This document shows, piece after piece, positions 38,925-47,999 of a stretch of DNA of 64,000 bases. Origin of the DNA: Gammaproteobacteria bacterium (GTDB lineage Bacteria; Pseudomonadota; Gammaproteobacteria; Steroidobacterales; Steroidobacteraceae); assembly GCA_025358295.1 (NCBI GenBank), contig JANYJY010000030.1:1-64000 (forward strand), read 5' to 3'. The first letter of the stretch is position 1; each line of letters starts with the position of its first letter. Position numbers and translations under genes: made by a program. The notes beneath the pieces are model-generated. The model saw only the letters and a program-made list of their open reading frames with translations. It made no database searches and was not told where the DNA came from.

Positions 38925-40598
38925 TCAACTGTCGATGGCGCGCTTGAAAGTTTCTGGAAGGAACAGCAGGCCCAGAACCAATGTCGCTCCCGCAACGACA
39001 ATGGGATACCACAGCCCGTAATAAATATCGCCGGTGGCCGCCACCATGGCGAAGGCGGTGGTCGGCAGGAAGCCGCCGAACCAGCCGTTGCCGATATGGT
39101 AAGGCAGAGACATCGCGCTGTAGCGAATTCGCGCAGGGAACAATTCAACCAGCAATGCAGCGATCGGCCCGTACACCATGGTCACGTACAGCACCAAAAT
39201 AAACAGAATCAACACCACCATCGGTTTATCGATGGACGCTGGATCGGCCTTGTCCGGATAGCCATCCGCCGACAGCGCGGCCTTTACCTTCGCTTGGAAT
39301 GCCGCAATGGCCGCCTTGCGCTCCGAGCCCGTGACGATATTGGGATTCGGCGCGGTAAAAAAGTTCGTGCCGCTTTGAATTTTTGCCAGGGTCCCTGACG
39401 GACCCTCGATGGTTTGGTAAGTGACTCCGGACTTGGCCAGGAAGCTCTTGGCAATATCGCAGGACGTCGAATCGAATTTATTCTTGCCGATGGGATCGAA
39501 CTGGAACGAGCATTGCCGCGGGTCCACTATCACCGTGATAGGCGCTTTCGACTGCGCCTCGAACAGCGCCGGGTTCGCGTAACGCGTAAGCGCCTCGAAC
39601 AACGGAAAATAAGTCAGCATCGCCAGCAAGCAGCCGGCCATGATGATGGGCTTCCTGCCGATCTTGTCCGAAAGCCAGCCGAAGAACACGAAGCCGGGAG
39701 TCGCCAATATCAATGCGATCGCGGTCAATACATTGGTGGTCGCGCCGTCCACCCGCAGCATCCGCTCCAGGAAAAACAGTGCGTAGAACTGTCCCGTGTA
39801 CCAGACCACCGCCTGACCCATGACTGCACCGAGTAGCGCAATGATGACAATCTTCAGATTGCCCCAGCGGCCGAAGGCCTCGGCCAGCGGCGCCTTCGAG
39901 GTAGTCCCCAAACTCTTCATCTTGAGAAACACCGGACTCTCGGAAAGCTGCATGCGTATCCACACCGACACCGCCAGCAGCACAATGGAGACGAGAAACG
40001 GAATGCGCCAACCCCAGTCCTTGAAAGTGTCCTCGCCCAGGTAAGTGCGCGTGCCGATGACTACCAGCAGCGCGGCGAACAAGCCGAGCGTTGCGGTCGT
40101 CTGAATCCAACTGGTGTAGAGCCCACGCTTGCCCGGCGGCGAAAATTCCGCCACATAGGTTGCCGCGCCGCCGTACTCGCCGCCCAACGCCAGTCCTTGC
40201 AGCAGACGCAGCAGTAGTAACGCAATGGGCGCAACCACGCCGACGCTGGCATAGCTCGGCAGCAGGCCCACCGAAAAAGTGGCGGCGCCCATGATGCCCA
40301 TGGTGATCAAGAAAGTATGCTTGCGCCCCACCAGGTCGCCCAGCCGTCCGAACACCAATGCTCCGAAAGGCCGCACGGCGAACCCGGCCGCAAACGCCGC
40401 CAGCGCGAAAATGAAGCCGGTGACTTCATTGACGCCGGAAAAAAATTTTGCGCTGATAACGGTTGCCAGCAATCCATACAAATAGAAGTCGTACCATTCA
40501 AATACGGTGCCCAATGACGAAGCCCCGATCACCAGCCAGTCGTTTTGCATCGACGACTTTACTTCGGGCGAAGCGCCCATCCCCGACTTGGTGGCCAT
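38925..40598 (-). CDS. MFS transporter, metabolite:H+ symporter (MHS) family, with long loop
   Basis: A 557-residue inner-membrane protein. The N-terminal half has the MHS pattern NDWLVIGASSLGTVFEWYDFYLYG, then GRLGDLVGRKHTF and LRLLQGLALGGEYGGAATYVAE, typical of ProP- and KgtP-like symporters. About 120 residues (roughly 340-460), with two cysteines and no hydrophobic segment, are inserted before the last four membrane segments, making it longer than the usual 430 residues. The loop would lie in the periplasm if the topology is canonical. Substrates of the family include proline, betaine and dicarboxylates; this one is unknown. It lies 41 bases after the DUF3014 gene on the same strand. Confidence 0.88.
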   Translation of the reverse strand: MATKSGMGASPEVKSSMQNDWLVIGASSLGTVFEWYDFYLYGLLATVISAKFFSGVNEVTGFIFALAAFAAGFAVRPFGALVFGRLGDLVGRKHTFLITMGIMGAATFSVGLLPSYASVGVVAPIALLLLRLLQGLALGGEYGGAATYVAEFSPPGKRGLYTSWIQTTATLGLFAALLVVIGTRTYLGEDTFKDWGWRIPFLVSIVLLAVSVWIRMQLSESPVFLKMKSLGTTSKAPLAEAFGRWGNLKIVIIALLGAVMGQAVVWYTGQFYALFFLERMLRVDGATTNVLTAIALILATPGFVFFGWLSDKIGRKPIIMAGCLLAMLTYFPLFEALTRYANPALFEAQSKAPITVIVDPRQCSFQFDPIGKNKFDSTSCDIAKSFLAKSGVTYQTIEGPSGTLAKIQSGTNFFTAPNPNIVTGSERKAAIAAFQAKVKAALSADGYPDKADPASIDKPMVVLILFILVLYVTMVYGPIAALLVELFPARIRYSAMSLPYHIGNGWFGGFLPTTAFAMVAATGDIYYGLWYPIVVAGATLVLGLLFLPETFKRAIDS

Positions 40599-40639
40599 AG
40601 AGTCTCGCTTTTGGATTATATTTATATCGAGTAACCCGG

Positions 40640-41437
40640 CTATCGTTTGGGAGGCGCAGCGGTGACGGCGGCACGCAGTTCCTTGAGCTTTGCCTTGATC
40701 ACGGCCGCATTCTCCGGGCCCATCCGGATCAGCAATTTCTGCCCCGCGGAACGCGCCTCCAGAGACGCGTCGGCAAAGGTATACATGACATTCGGGCGCA
40801 CGAGCTGGATGGGTCCCGCGGCCTCGGGAGCCGCCAACAAATGATCGATCACCTGTACCAGCCGATCATTGAAGTAACCGTTTGGATATCCTAAATCCTG
40901 ATACGCGCCCTGAAACAGCGGATAAAAATGGATGTAAACGGCAGCCAGCTGTTGGGTGTTGATCTTGCCGATGACGGCCACCACGGGTTGATAGCGGGCG
41001 AAATTCTGCGGATTGAGCGTCGCATGCAATTCATCGCCGTCGGCGATGAAGTTGCCGCCGGCCGCCACGACCGGGCGCTTATCCACCGCGATTTTTAGCC
41101 GCGGCAAATTGTCGATGGTGACAACCAAATGGCGGACAATGCTCTCCGGGCGGAGATAGTCTTTCACGGCATTCGTGCCGATGACGGTGCCGAGCGCGTC
41201 GCTGAGCGCAGAATCGCTGTCGGCAAGCGCCGGCAACGGGGCTTGAGACATCGAGTCACTCGCCGCCGAGACGGGATGTTCGACGGCGTGTTCGGCAGAC
41301 GGTTCCGCGGGCAAGGACTGACGGACATCCGCCGGCGCCACGGGCAAGTCCGCGTGGCGGCTTTGCAAGTAATACCAAGCGCCCGCCGCGACTATGACGA
41401 CGGCGGCCGCAACCCCGATTGCCGGCTTATTAATCAT
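40640..41437 (-). CDS. DUF3014 family membrane-anchored protein
   Basis: A 265-residue protein with one N-terminal membrane segment (about 7-24, IGVAAAVVIVAAGAWYYL), an Ala/Pro/Ser-rich stretch and a DUF3014 domain (about 80-255) with YLRPESIVRHLVVTIDNLPR, YPLFQGAYQDLGYPNGYFNDRLV and LIRMGPENAAVIKAKL. No biochemical role is established for the family. AAGGAG precedes the ATG. It is 15 bases after the retropepsin-like gene, on the same strand, so probably an operon. Confidence 0.9.
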   Translation of the reverse strand: MINKPAIGVAAAVVIVAAGAWYYLQSRHADLPVAPADVRQSLPAEPSAEHAVEHPVSAASDSMSQAPLPALADSDSALSDALGTVIGTNAVKDYLRPESIVRHLVVTIDNLPRLKIAVDKRPVVAAGGNFIADGDELHATLNPQNFARYQPVVAVIGKINTQQLAAVYIHFYPLFQGAYQDLGYPNGYFNDRLVQVIDHLLAAPEAAGPIQLVRPNVMYTFADASLEARSAGQKLLIRMGPENAAVIKAKLKELRAAVTAAPPKR

Positions 41438-41452
41438 CGCTTCTCCTTGAGG

Positions 41453-42493
41453 CTAACCCGCGCCGCCTTTGGCCATGCGCATTTGAAGCTCGTGGCGGCG
41501 ATAATCGATCACCAGGGTATCCAGCAAGCCCAACGCGTCCATGCCGATCAATATCGCAGGCTCGTTCACGAGTTTCCATTGCTTGAAAATATATACGTCC
41601 GCAAAGGTTACGCCACTGTCGAGTATGGCGATGCCGCCGATTCGAATCGCAGGCATCGGCAGGATCTCGCCTTTCTCCACGTCCTTGGTTGCGCCCGTGA
41701 TCTCGTCGGGGATGCCCCCCGCACGCGAGCCGTGCTGCGACAGCGCGTCGCGCAGCGCGAGATTTGCAATGGTCGTCTGGCCACCCGTATCGATGATCGC
41801 CTTGCAATAGACATCGCCGATGCGCGCCTGAACGACGACCAGCGTGCCCCGGACCGCGTGAAATGGCACGTCCACGAACCCGCTCGTGGATCGTTCGTTG
41901 CGCGAAAAGGTGATGGAGATCTTGTCGTGGCGAAAATCGATGAAAATGCGCTTGCCCACCAAGCCTTCAGCCCCGAGTATTCCCTGCGCGCCGCCGAGCG
42001 CGTCAGGCACGATGGGCAATATGGGCGAGTCGACCGATAAGTCGCCCACCGTCAGTGAGTCGACCTTGATGGTCGGCACCGTGGCGAAGCCGGTTACACC
42101 GCGCAAGACCACGGGCGGGGATTCTCCGGTCGGAATACCGAGAGTGAGCGCAACCAATTCCGTGACCGCGCTATGGCTCGCGCCGGTATCGAGCACCAAA
42201 CGAAAAGGTCCGTGTCCATTGATCATCACCGGCGCCCAGATGCGGCCGATTTGATCGCGCCGCGTGGGCGAAACATAGCGAGGTTCGGGCGCCTCGACCA
42301 TGATATCCGCGAGTGCTTCGATGGTGGTATCCGTCGGATTGGTCAGCGGTGCAGCCGGTGGCGCGGCGATGGGCGCGGTGGCAATTGACCACTCGGGATT
42401 TATCGCAAGAATGACGACGAGAGCGACGCCGGCACCATGCCGGATCAAGCGGCCATGGCGCTTGCCGAGAGATCTGCAAACCACATTGCTCAT
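41453..42493 (-). CDS. Two-domain retropepsin-like aspartic protease
   Basis: A 346-residue protein with an N-terminal hydrophobic segment (GAGVALVVILAI), probably anchored or exported. Two retroviral-type aspartic protease domains follow: the first has Asp102 in LVLDTGASHS and the second Asp235 in IIDTGGQTT. Each is followed by hydrophobic strands, and GILGAEGLVG and ILIGMDALGLLDT are typical flap and dimer-region blocks. Bacterial retropepsins normally carry one such domain and dimerise, so a single chain with both could form its own active site like pepsin. Substrate unknown. It precedes the DUF3014 gene by 15 bases and diverges from the Tat flavoprotein. Confidence 0.87.
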   Translation of the reverse strand: MSNVVCRSLGKRHGRLIRHGAGVALVVILAINPEWSIATAPIAAPPAAPLTNPTDTTIEALADIMVEAPEPRYVSPTRRDQIGRIWAPVMINGHGPFRLVLDTGASHSAVTELVALTLGIPTGESPPVVLRGVTGFATVPTIKVDSLTVGDLSVDSPILPIVPDALGGAQGILGAEGLVGKRIFIDFRHDKISITFSRNERSTSGFVDVPFHAVRGTLVVVQARIGDVYCKAIIDTGGQTTIANLALRDALSQHGSRAGGIPDEITGATKDVEKGEILPMPAIRIGGIAILDSGVTFADVYIFKQWKLVNEPAILIGMDALGLLDTLVIDYRRHELQMRMAKGGAG

Positions 42494-42650
42494 GCTGCAA
42501 CCGCCTTACGGCTTTGAGTCGGACCGCGGAGCGGTTTGCCCGGCGGCGCGCGCCGTCGCAAAAGCATAGCACCGGGCACTCGCCGTCACCAACGCTTGAT
42601 TGCTCGAAACTGATATTGCTAATACCCCACGGGCTTGCGAACATCGCTCG

Positions 42651-44489
42651 ATGACCACTGGAATCACTCGCCGCGACTTCATGAACGGCATCGCGATCGC
42701 CGTAGCGGGCGCCGCGGGTGTCGATTTGTCCCGTGCCGGCGACGCCGCACGGCCGCTCTACCCACCCGGCCGCGACGGTTTAAGGGGCAGCCATGTCGGC
42801 TCTTTTGAAGCCGCGCATCGTATGCGTGACGGAATTCCTTTCGATTTGTCGCAAGCAGCGTTGACCGAACACTACGATCTCGTCGTAGTAGGCGCCGGCA
42901 TCAGCGGTTTGGCCGCCGCCTATTTCTATCGGCAGCGACGCCCCAAAGCGCGCGTTTTGGTCGTGGACACCAATGATGATTTCGGCGGCCACGCCAAGCG
43001 CAACGAATTCGTGATCGACGGGCGAATGCTCATCGGCTACGGAGGCACTCAGTCAATAGACGGTCCGGCGCGCAATTGGGATGGCGTTGCAAAGAATTTA
43101 TTGAAAGATCTGGGTATCGACCTTACGCGCTTCAAAACGGCCTTCGACAACGACTTCTACACTCGCTGGAGCTTGCGACAGAGCGTGTTTTTCAAGAAGG
43201 AAGTGTTCGGTGTCGATCGTCTGGTGCGCCGGCCCTTCGGCACTTGGCAGGAATTCAACGAGGACCCGCACGACAGCGCGGTATTGCGCGCCTATCTCGA
43301 TCAATTTCCTTTCACCCAGAAGGCCCGCGACCGATTGCACGAGATGATTTGGTCCGATCGCGACGTGCTGGCCGGAAAGTCTCGGCAACAGCGCCTGGAT
43401 ATTCTCGAACACATCAGCTATCGCGATTTTCTCAAGCAGTACTGGGATGCCGACGAAGAGATCCTGAACTATTTGCAGACGCGCACTCACGAGCTATGGG
43501 CGGTGGGCATCGATGCCATTCCCGCCAGCGTAACGCCCACGATGCCGGGCCTCAAGGCGCAGCGTGCGACGTTGGCAGCGGAGCCCGAAGAACCTTACAT
43601 CTATCATTTCCCCGACGGCAATGCGTCGATCGCCCGGATGCTGGTGCGACGGCTCATTCCCGGCATCGCTCCCGGCAACACCATGGAGGACATCATCCTC
43701 GCGCGATTCGACTACGCACAACTGGATCGTGCCGAACATCCCGTACGGATTCGGCTCAACTCGACCGCGGTAGACGTGCGCAATGCCGCCCACGGCGTCG
43801 AAGTCGCCTATGTGAACGATGGCAAGGTCACTCGAGTCGCCGCCGCCGACTGCGTGCTGGCGTGCTACCACGCAATGATTCCCTACATCGCTCCGGAGGT
43901 CGGCGCTGAGCAGCGCGCGGCATTGCACGAGAATGTGCGGGCGCCGCTGGTTTACGTCAACGTAGCCGTGCGCAATTGGCAGCCTTGGCGCAAGCTCGGC
44001 GTGGCCTACATCGACAATCCCGGGGGCACGTTTTCCGCCTCATTGGATTATCCCGTGAGTCTGGACGGCTATCGGTTCACATCCGATCCTTCGAAACCCG
44101 CCTGCCTGCACCTGGTGCACTGTCCCACCGCCGCCAACCAAGGATTGAGCGCGCGCCAGCAATATCGAGCCGGCCGCGCCCGCCTGTACGCCATGAGCTT
44201 CGCGGATTTCGAACGCGAGATCCGCGATGAACTCGGCCGAATGCTCGGCCCGGCGGGCTTTGATTTCGATCGCGATGTGACCGCCATCACCGTCAATCGA
44301 TGGCCCCATGGCTATGCCTATACGCCGACGCCGCTATACGATGAACCCGTACACCAGGAGCAGATCGCGAATCTGGCGCGCCGCCGGCTCGGGCGCATCG
44401 CGATTGCCAATTCCGATTCTGGCTGGGATGCCTACTCCCAGGTCGCCATCGACCAGGCGCACCGCGCAGTCGGGGAACTGACCGGCTAG
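42651..44489 (+). CDS. Tat-exported FAD-dependent amine oxidase, spermidine-dehydrogenase-like
   Basis: A 612-residue flavoprotein. A twin-arginine signal is at the start: TRRDFMNGIAIAVAGAAGV. The FAD-binding Rossmann motif is YDLVVVGAGISGLAAAYF, followed by VVDTNDDFGGHAKRNEF. The central part includes blocks similar to spermidine dehydrogenase and other flavin amine oxidases (NWDGVAKNLLKDLGIDL, then HELWAVGIDAIPASV). The C-terminus has ATDxx-type GRIAIANSDSGWDAYSQVAIDQAHRAV, with the FAD-contacting Asp. The ATG starts the Tat signal; a TTG 17 codons upstream is less likely. A polyamine or related amine substrate is inference. Confidence 0.85.
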   Translation: MTTGITRRDFMNGIAIAVAGAAGVDLSRAGDAARPLYPPGRDGLRGSHVGSFEAAHRMRDGIPFDLSQAALTEHYDLVVVGAGISGLAAAYFYRQRRPKARVLVVDTNDDFGGHAKRNEFVIDGRMLIGYGGTQSIDGPARNWDGVAKNLLKDLGIDLTRFKTAFDNDFYTRWSLRQSVFFKKEVFGVDRLVRRPFGTWQEFNEDPHDSAVLRAYLDQFPFTQKARDRLHEMIWSDRDVLAGKSRQQRLDILEHISYRDFLKQYWDADEEILNYLQTRTHELWAVGIDAIPASVTPTMPGLKAQRATLAAEPEEPYIYHFPDGNASIARMLVRRLIPGIAPGNTMEDIILARFDYAQLDRAEHPVRIRLNSTAVDVRNAAHGVEVAYVNDGKVTRVAAADCVLACYHAMIPYIAPEVGAEQRAALHENVRAPLVYVNVAVRNWQPWRKLGVAYIDNPGGTFSASLDYPVSLDGYRFTSDPSKPACLHLVHCPTAANQGLSARQQYRAGRARLYAMSFADFEREIRDELGRMLGPAGFDFDRDVTAITVNRWPHGYAYTPTPLYDEPVHQEQIANLARRRLGRIAIANSDSGWDAYSQVAIDQAHRAVGELTG

Positions 44490-44493
44490 TGCA

Positions 44494-45504
44494 TCAGAAA
44501 TTTTCAGTATCGACTTCCGCCTGCGTTGCCGCGTTGTAGCGTTCGCCCACGACATTGTGCCGGTTGATGGCGACCTCTAATTGCGCGATTAGGGCGGGCT
44601 GCAATTCAACCATTGCCGCGCCCAGATTCTCCTCCAAGTGCGCACCGCAAGTGGTGCCGGGTATGACCACCACGTGTTCGCCGCGAGCCAACACCCAAGC
44701 CAACGCCAATTGCGCCATGGAGGCGTGAGTGGCCCGCGCCAGCCGCGCGAATTCATCTAACAACCCCAGGTTCGCCGCATATGCCGCCACCTCGAACCGC
44801 GGCATGGTACGGCGGATATCCCTCGGTTCCAAAGTCGACACATCTTTCAAGGCGCCGGTCAGGAATCCCCGCGCCAATGGGCTGAAGGCGACGAAGCCGG
44901 CACCGATGTCGCGGCAGGCGTCGATAAGCGCTATTTCCGGATTGCGCGTGCAGAGCGAGTATTCGCTCTGCACTGCCGTGATGGGATGAACGGCGTGCGC
45001 ACGGCGCAGCGTGGCGGCCGACACCTCCGAAAGTCCGATGGCGCGAATCTTGCCCTCCACGACTAGACGGCCCAGGGCACCGACACTGTCCTCGATGGGC
45101 ACGGACTTGTCCCATCGATGCAAATAATAGAGATCGATGACGTCGGTTCTGAGCCGCCGCAGACTATCCTCGCAGGTCTGCTTCAGTGTCTGGGGCCTGC
45201 CGTCGATTACGCGCCGCATGCCTGCATCGGTTTTCACACCTTGCAGGCCGCACTTGCTCGCCAGCGTGAATCGGGAACGCAGCGGTGACAGCGTGCGCCC
45301 CACCAATTCCTCGTTGGCGCCGAAGCCATACAACGCAGCCGTGTCAAAATGCGTGACGCCGAGATCCAAGGCGCGCAAAAGCATGTCCGCAGCCACGTCC
45401 GCGGTCGGCGGAACGCCGTAGGCATGACTCAAGTTCATGCAGCCGAAGCCGATGGACGATACGGTGAACGGGCCTAGATTGCGCTGCGGCAATATCAATT
45501 GCAT
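44494..45504 (-). CDS. Aldo/keto reductase
   Basis: A 336-residue NADPH-dependent oxidoreductase with a TIM-barrel fold. The catalytic tetrad is visible: Asp and Tyr in FDTAALYG, Lys in LASKCG and His in YYLHRWD. Other family blocks are GLSEVSAATLRRAH, QSEYSLCTRNPE and VVIPGT. Resembles the YajO/AKR11-type group that reduces aldehydes or keto groups; the substrate is not evident. ATG start. Its stop lies 4 bases from that of the convergent flavoprotein gene. The pirin gene is directly upstream, 6 bases away, on the same strand. Confidence 0.92.
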   Translation of the reverse strand: MQLILPQRNLGPFTVSSIGFGCMNLSHAYGVPPTADVAADMLLRALDLGVTHFDTAALYGFGANEELVGRTLSPLRSRFTLASKCGLQGVKTDAGMRRVIDGRPQTLKQTCEDSLRRLRTDVIDLYYLHRWDKSVPIEDSVGALGRLVVEGKIRAIGLSEVSAATLRRAHAVHPITAVQSEYSLCTRNPEIALIDACRDIGAGFVAFSPLARGFLTGALKDVSTLEPRDIRRTMPRFEVAAYAANLGLLDEFARLARATHASMAQLALAWVLARGEHVVVIPGTTCGAHLEENLGAAMVELQPALIAQLEVAINRHNVVGERYNAATQAEVDTENF

Positions 45505-45510
45505 TGTGCT

Positions 45511-46404
45511 CTACGCGTCTTCGGTGTGCGGCGCGGCCGCCGGCATTCGGCCGAACTTGCCTTTCTGAAAATCACTCATCGCCGCTTCGATCTCCTGTCG
45601 CGAGTTCATCACAAAGGGACCATAGCCGACCACCGGCTCATCGATGGGCACAGCGCTGAGCAGCAGCAGCGTCGCATCGGCCTCGGCTGCGATGCACGCC
45701 TCGGCGCCGACGCGGTCCAGCACCACCAACTCGGCGCCGTTCACCTGCCGCGAACCGTTGACCGTGACCGAGCCCCGCAACACCGCGATGGCGGCGATAT
45801 GACCGTCGGGGATGGGCAGCAATGCGCTGTGCCCCGCGTTTACGCGCACGTCCCAGACATTGAGCGGGCTGAATGTGGCCGCAGGACCGGTGCGGCCGTC
45901 GAAGCTGCCGGCGATGACGCGCACGCTGCCGCTGCCGTCGGCAAGAGTCACGCGGGGAATGGCCGCATTGAGAATGGTCTGATAGCGCGGCGGCGCCATC
46001 TTGTGGGTGGCCGGCAGGTTGACCCACAGCTGCGCCATTTCCAAGTTGCCGCCCTGACGCGTAAACGCGGGAGAATGGAATTCTTCATGCAATATCCCGG
46101 ACGCCGCAGTCATCCACTGCACATCTCCCGGACCGATCAAACCTGAATTGCCGACAGAATCGCGATGCGCGACCTCGCCCTGGTAAACGATCGTGACTGT
46201 CTCGAAGCCGCGATGCGGATGTTCGCCCACGCCACGCGGTCGCGCGGCGGGCGCGAACTGCGCCGGGGCCGCGTAATCCAGCAGCAGGAATGGATTGAGG
46301 TGTTGGCCCAAATTATCGTAGCTAAACAGGCTCCGCACCGGGAACCCGTCCCCCACCCAGTGACCTTTCGGGCTGGGGTAAATACCGAGTATCGCTTTAT
46401 TCAC
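45511..46404 (-). CDS. Pirin family protein
   Basis: A 297-residue double beta-barrel cupin. Metal ligands are in EHPHRGFETVT and ILHEEFHS, as in pirins with quercetinase activity or with a regulatory role. The TASGILHEEFHS and GHWVGDGFPVRSLF blocks are family signatures. The start is GTG with AAGGAG 7 bases before it. Transcribed with the downstream aldo/keto reductase. Confidence 0.93.
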   Translation of the reverse strand: MNKAILGIYPSPKGHWVGDGFPVRSLFSYDNLGQHLNPFLLLDYAAPAQFAPAARPRGVGEHPHRGFETVTIVYQGEVAHRDSVGNSGLIGPGDVQWMTAASGILHEEFHSPAFTRQGGNLEMAQLWVNLPATHKMAPPRYQTILNAAIPRVTLADGSGSVRVIAGSFDGRTGPAATFSPLNVWDVRVNAGHSALLPIPDGHIAAIAVLRGSVTVNGSRQVNGAELVVLDRVGAEACIAAEADATLLLLSAVPIDEPVVGYGPFVMNSRQEIEAAMSDFQKGKFGRMPAAAPHTEDA

Positions 46405-46559
46405 TGGCAGCTCCTTCCGATTAATCGCTTAAGCCGGGCCAGCAATATGGGTGCGGAAATTGGTATTACCAGGGTTCCGCGAGCCCGCTCGGCGGCCGCC
46501 GAGATTGTGCGATGATAACCGCAGTGCGACCATTTGAACCCCACGGCGCGAGGTTGTCG

Positions 46560-47012
46560 ATGAACACGTATCAACACTTGTCCGAGCTACAGAATCTAAT
46601 CGACACCACGCTGGGGACCAGCGACTGGATCTCCATAGATCAAGCGCGCATAGACCAATTTGCGGCAGTTACGGGCGACGATCAATGGATCCATGTCGAT
46701 CCGGCGCGCGCGACCGCCGGACCCTTCGGGACGACTGTGGCTCATGGTCATTTGACCCTCAGTCTGCTGCCCGTCATGGTTCGCACGGCATTCAAAGTGG
46801 CTGACGTGCGCATGACGGTCAACTATGGGCTCAATCGCGTGCGGTTTCCGGCGCCGGTCCCGGTGGGGAGCCACGTGCGTGGTCACTTCAAGCTGATGAC
46901 TTTCGAGTCGATTCCCGGCGGCGCTCAGGTCGTGGTCGAAGTGACCTCTGAACGGGAAGGTCACGCAAAACCGGTGTGCGTGGCCGAGTCGGTCGTGAGG
47001 CACTACGTCTAG
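46560..47012 (+). CDS. MaoC-type (R)-specific enoyl-CoA hydratase
   Basis: A 150-residue hot-dog fold hydratase. The active-site region FAAVTGDDQWIHVDPARATAGPFGTTVAHGHLTLSL contains the catalytic Asp and His of (R)-specific hydratases, which act on 2-enoyl-CoAs. Length matches single-domain MaoC proteins. An ATG 48 bases upstream is in frame, but the internal ATG has GAGG 8 bases before it and gives the family start, MNTYQHLSELQ. Divergent from the pirin gene and convergent with the HDAC-like gene. Confidence 0.9.
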   Translation: MNTYQHLSELQNLIDTTLGTSDWISIDQARIDQFAAVTGDDQWIHVDPARATAGPFGTTVAHGHLTLSLLPVMVRTAFKVADVRMTVNYGLNRVRFPAPVPVGSHVRGHFKLMTFESIPGGAQVVVEVTSEREGHAKPVCVAESVVRHYV

Positions 47013-47018
47013 AAGGGA

Positions 47019-47966
47019 CTATGCGCTCGGCGGATCTCTTTGCGCCAGGGCCCTGACATGCGCCACGGCGCTGCGGCCAAGGGCGGAGAGGTGATAGCCG
47101 CCTTCGAGCATCGAGATTATGCGCCGCTGCGAGTGACGCGCAGCCACCGCCATCAATTCGCACGTAATCCACGCATAGTCCGCCTCCACCAGCGCCATGC
47201 CGCCCAGCAAGTCCTCGCGGTGCGCGTCGAACCCCGCTGAAATGACGATCATCTCCGGCTTGAAGTCTTCAAGTGCAGGCAGCCATTGTGTTTCGACGGC
47301 GCCTCTGGCCGCCGCGCCGTCGCTGCCCTCGGCCAACGGCACATTGATCATGTTGGGGGCAGGATTGGCCGTGCCGCTATAGGGATAGAAAGGGTGCTGG
47401 AAAAAACCCACCATCAGCACGCGATCCCGCCAGCGCGGCTGACTGAATATGTCTTCCGTGCCGTTGCCGTGGTGCACGTCGAAATCGATGACGGCAATCC
47501 TTTCGAGGCCCTTCTTCTCGAGCGCATAGGCTGTGGCGACGCCGACATTATTGAAAATGCAAAAACCCATGGATCGCGCCTGCGTCGCATGGTGGCCGCA
47601 CGGACGTACCGCGCAAAACGCGTTTTCCGAACGGCCGGACATTACTTCGTCGACCGCCAATAGTCCCGCGCCCGCAGCCCGCCGCGCCGCCACCAGGCTA
47701 TGCGGATTCATCGCCGTATCGGGGTCGAGCTGCGCATAGCCGTCGGCCGGCGCACTCTCGTAGATAAAATCCACATAGTTCGAACTATGCACGCGCTTGA
47801 GGTCGTCGATGTCCGCAAGCGGTGCCTCGAGGCACTGCAGCTGCCCGAGCATTCCGGAGGAACGCATCTGCTCGTTGATCGCGTTCAAACGCGCGGGACA
47901 TTCCGGATGTCCTTGACCCATTTCATGGCGCAGGAAATCGGGATGAGTAATATAAGCCGTTGACAT
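47019..47966 (-). CDS. Histone deacetylase-like amidohydrolase
   Basis: A 315-residue zinc hydrolase of the class II HDAC / acetylpolyamine amidohydrolase superfamily. Active-site blocks are present: CGHHATQARSMGFCIFNN, IDFDVHHGNGTEDIF with zinc ligands Asp and His, SAGFDAHREDLLGG, and EGGYHLSALGRS. In bacteria such enzymes deacetylate polyamines or other small amides, rather than histones. I chose the ATG that gives the family start STAYITHPDFL; in-frame ATG and GTG codons lie 12 and 30 bases upstream. It is followed closely by the ketopantoate-reductase-like gene, which runs in the same direction. Confidence 0.92.
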   Translation of the reverse strand: MSTAYITHPDFLRHEMGQGHPECPARLNAINEQMRSSGMLGQLQCLEAPLADIDDLKRVHSSNYVDFIYESAPADGYAQLDPDTAMNPHSLVAARRAAGAGLLAVDEVMSGRSENAFCAVRPCGHHATQARSMGFCIFNNVGVATAYALEKKGLERIAVIDFDVHHGNGTEDIFSQPRWRDRVLMVGFFQHPFYPYSGTANPAPNMINVPLAEGSDGAAARGAVETQWLPALEDFKPEMIVISAGFDAHREDLLGGMALVEADYAWITCELMAVAARHSQRRIISMLEGGYHLSALGRSAVAHVRALAQRDPPSA

Positions 47967-47999
47967 GGACGATCTCATGCTCTTGCGTGAGTCCACACT

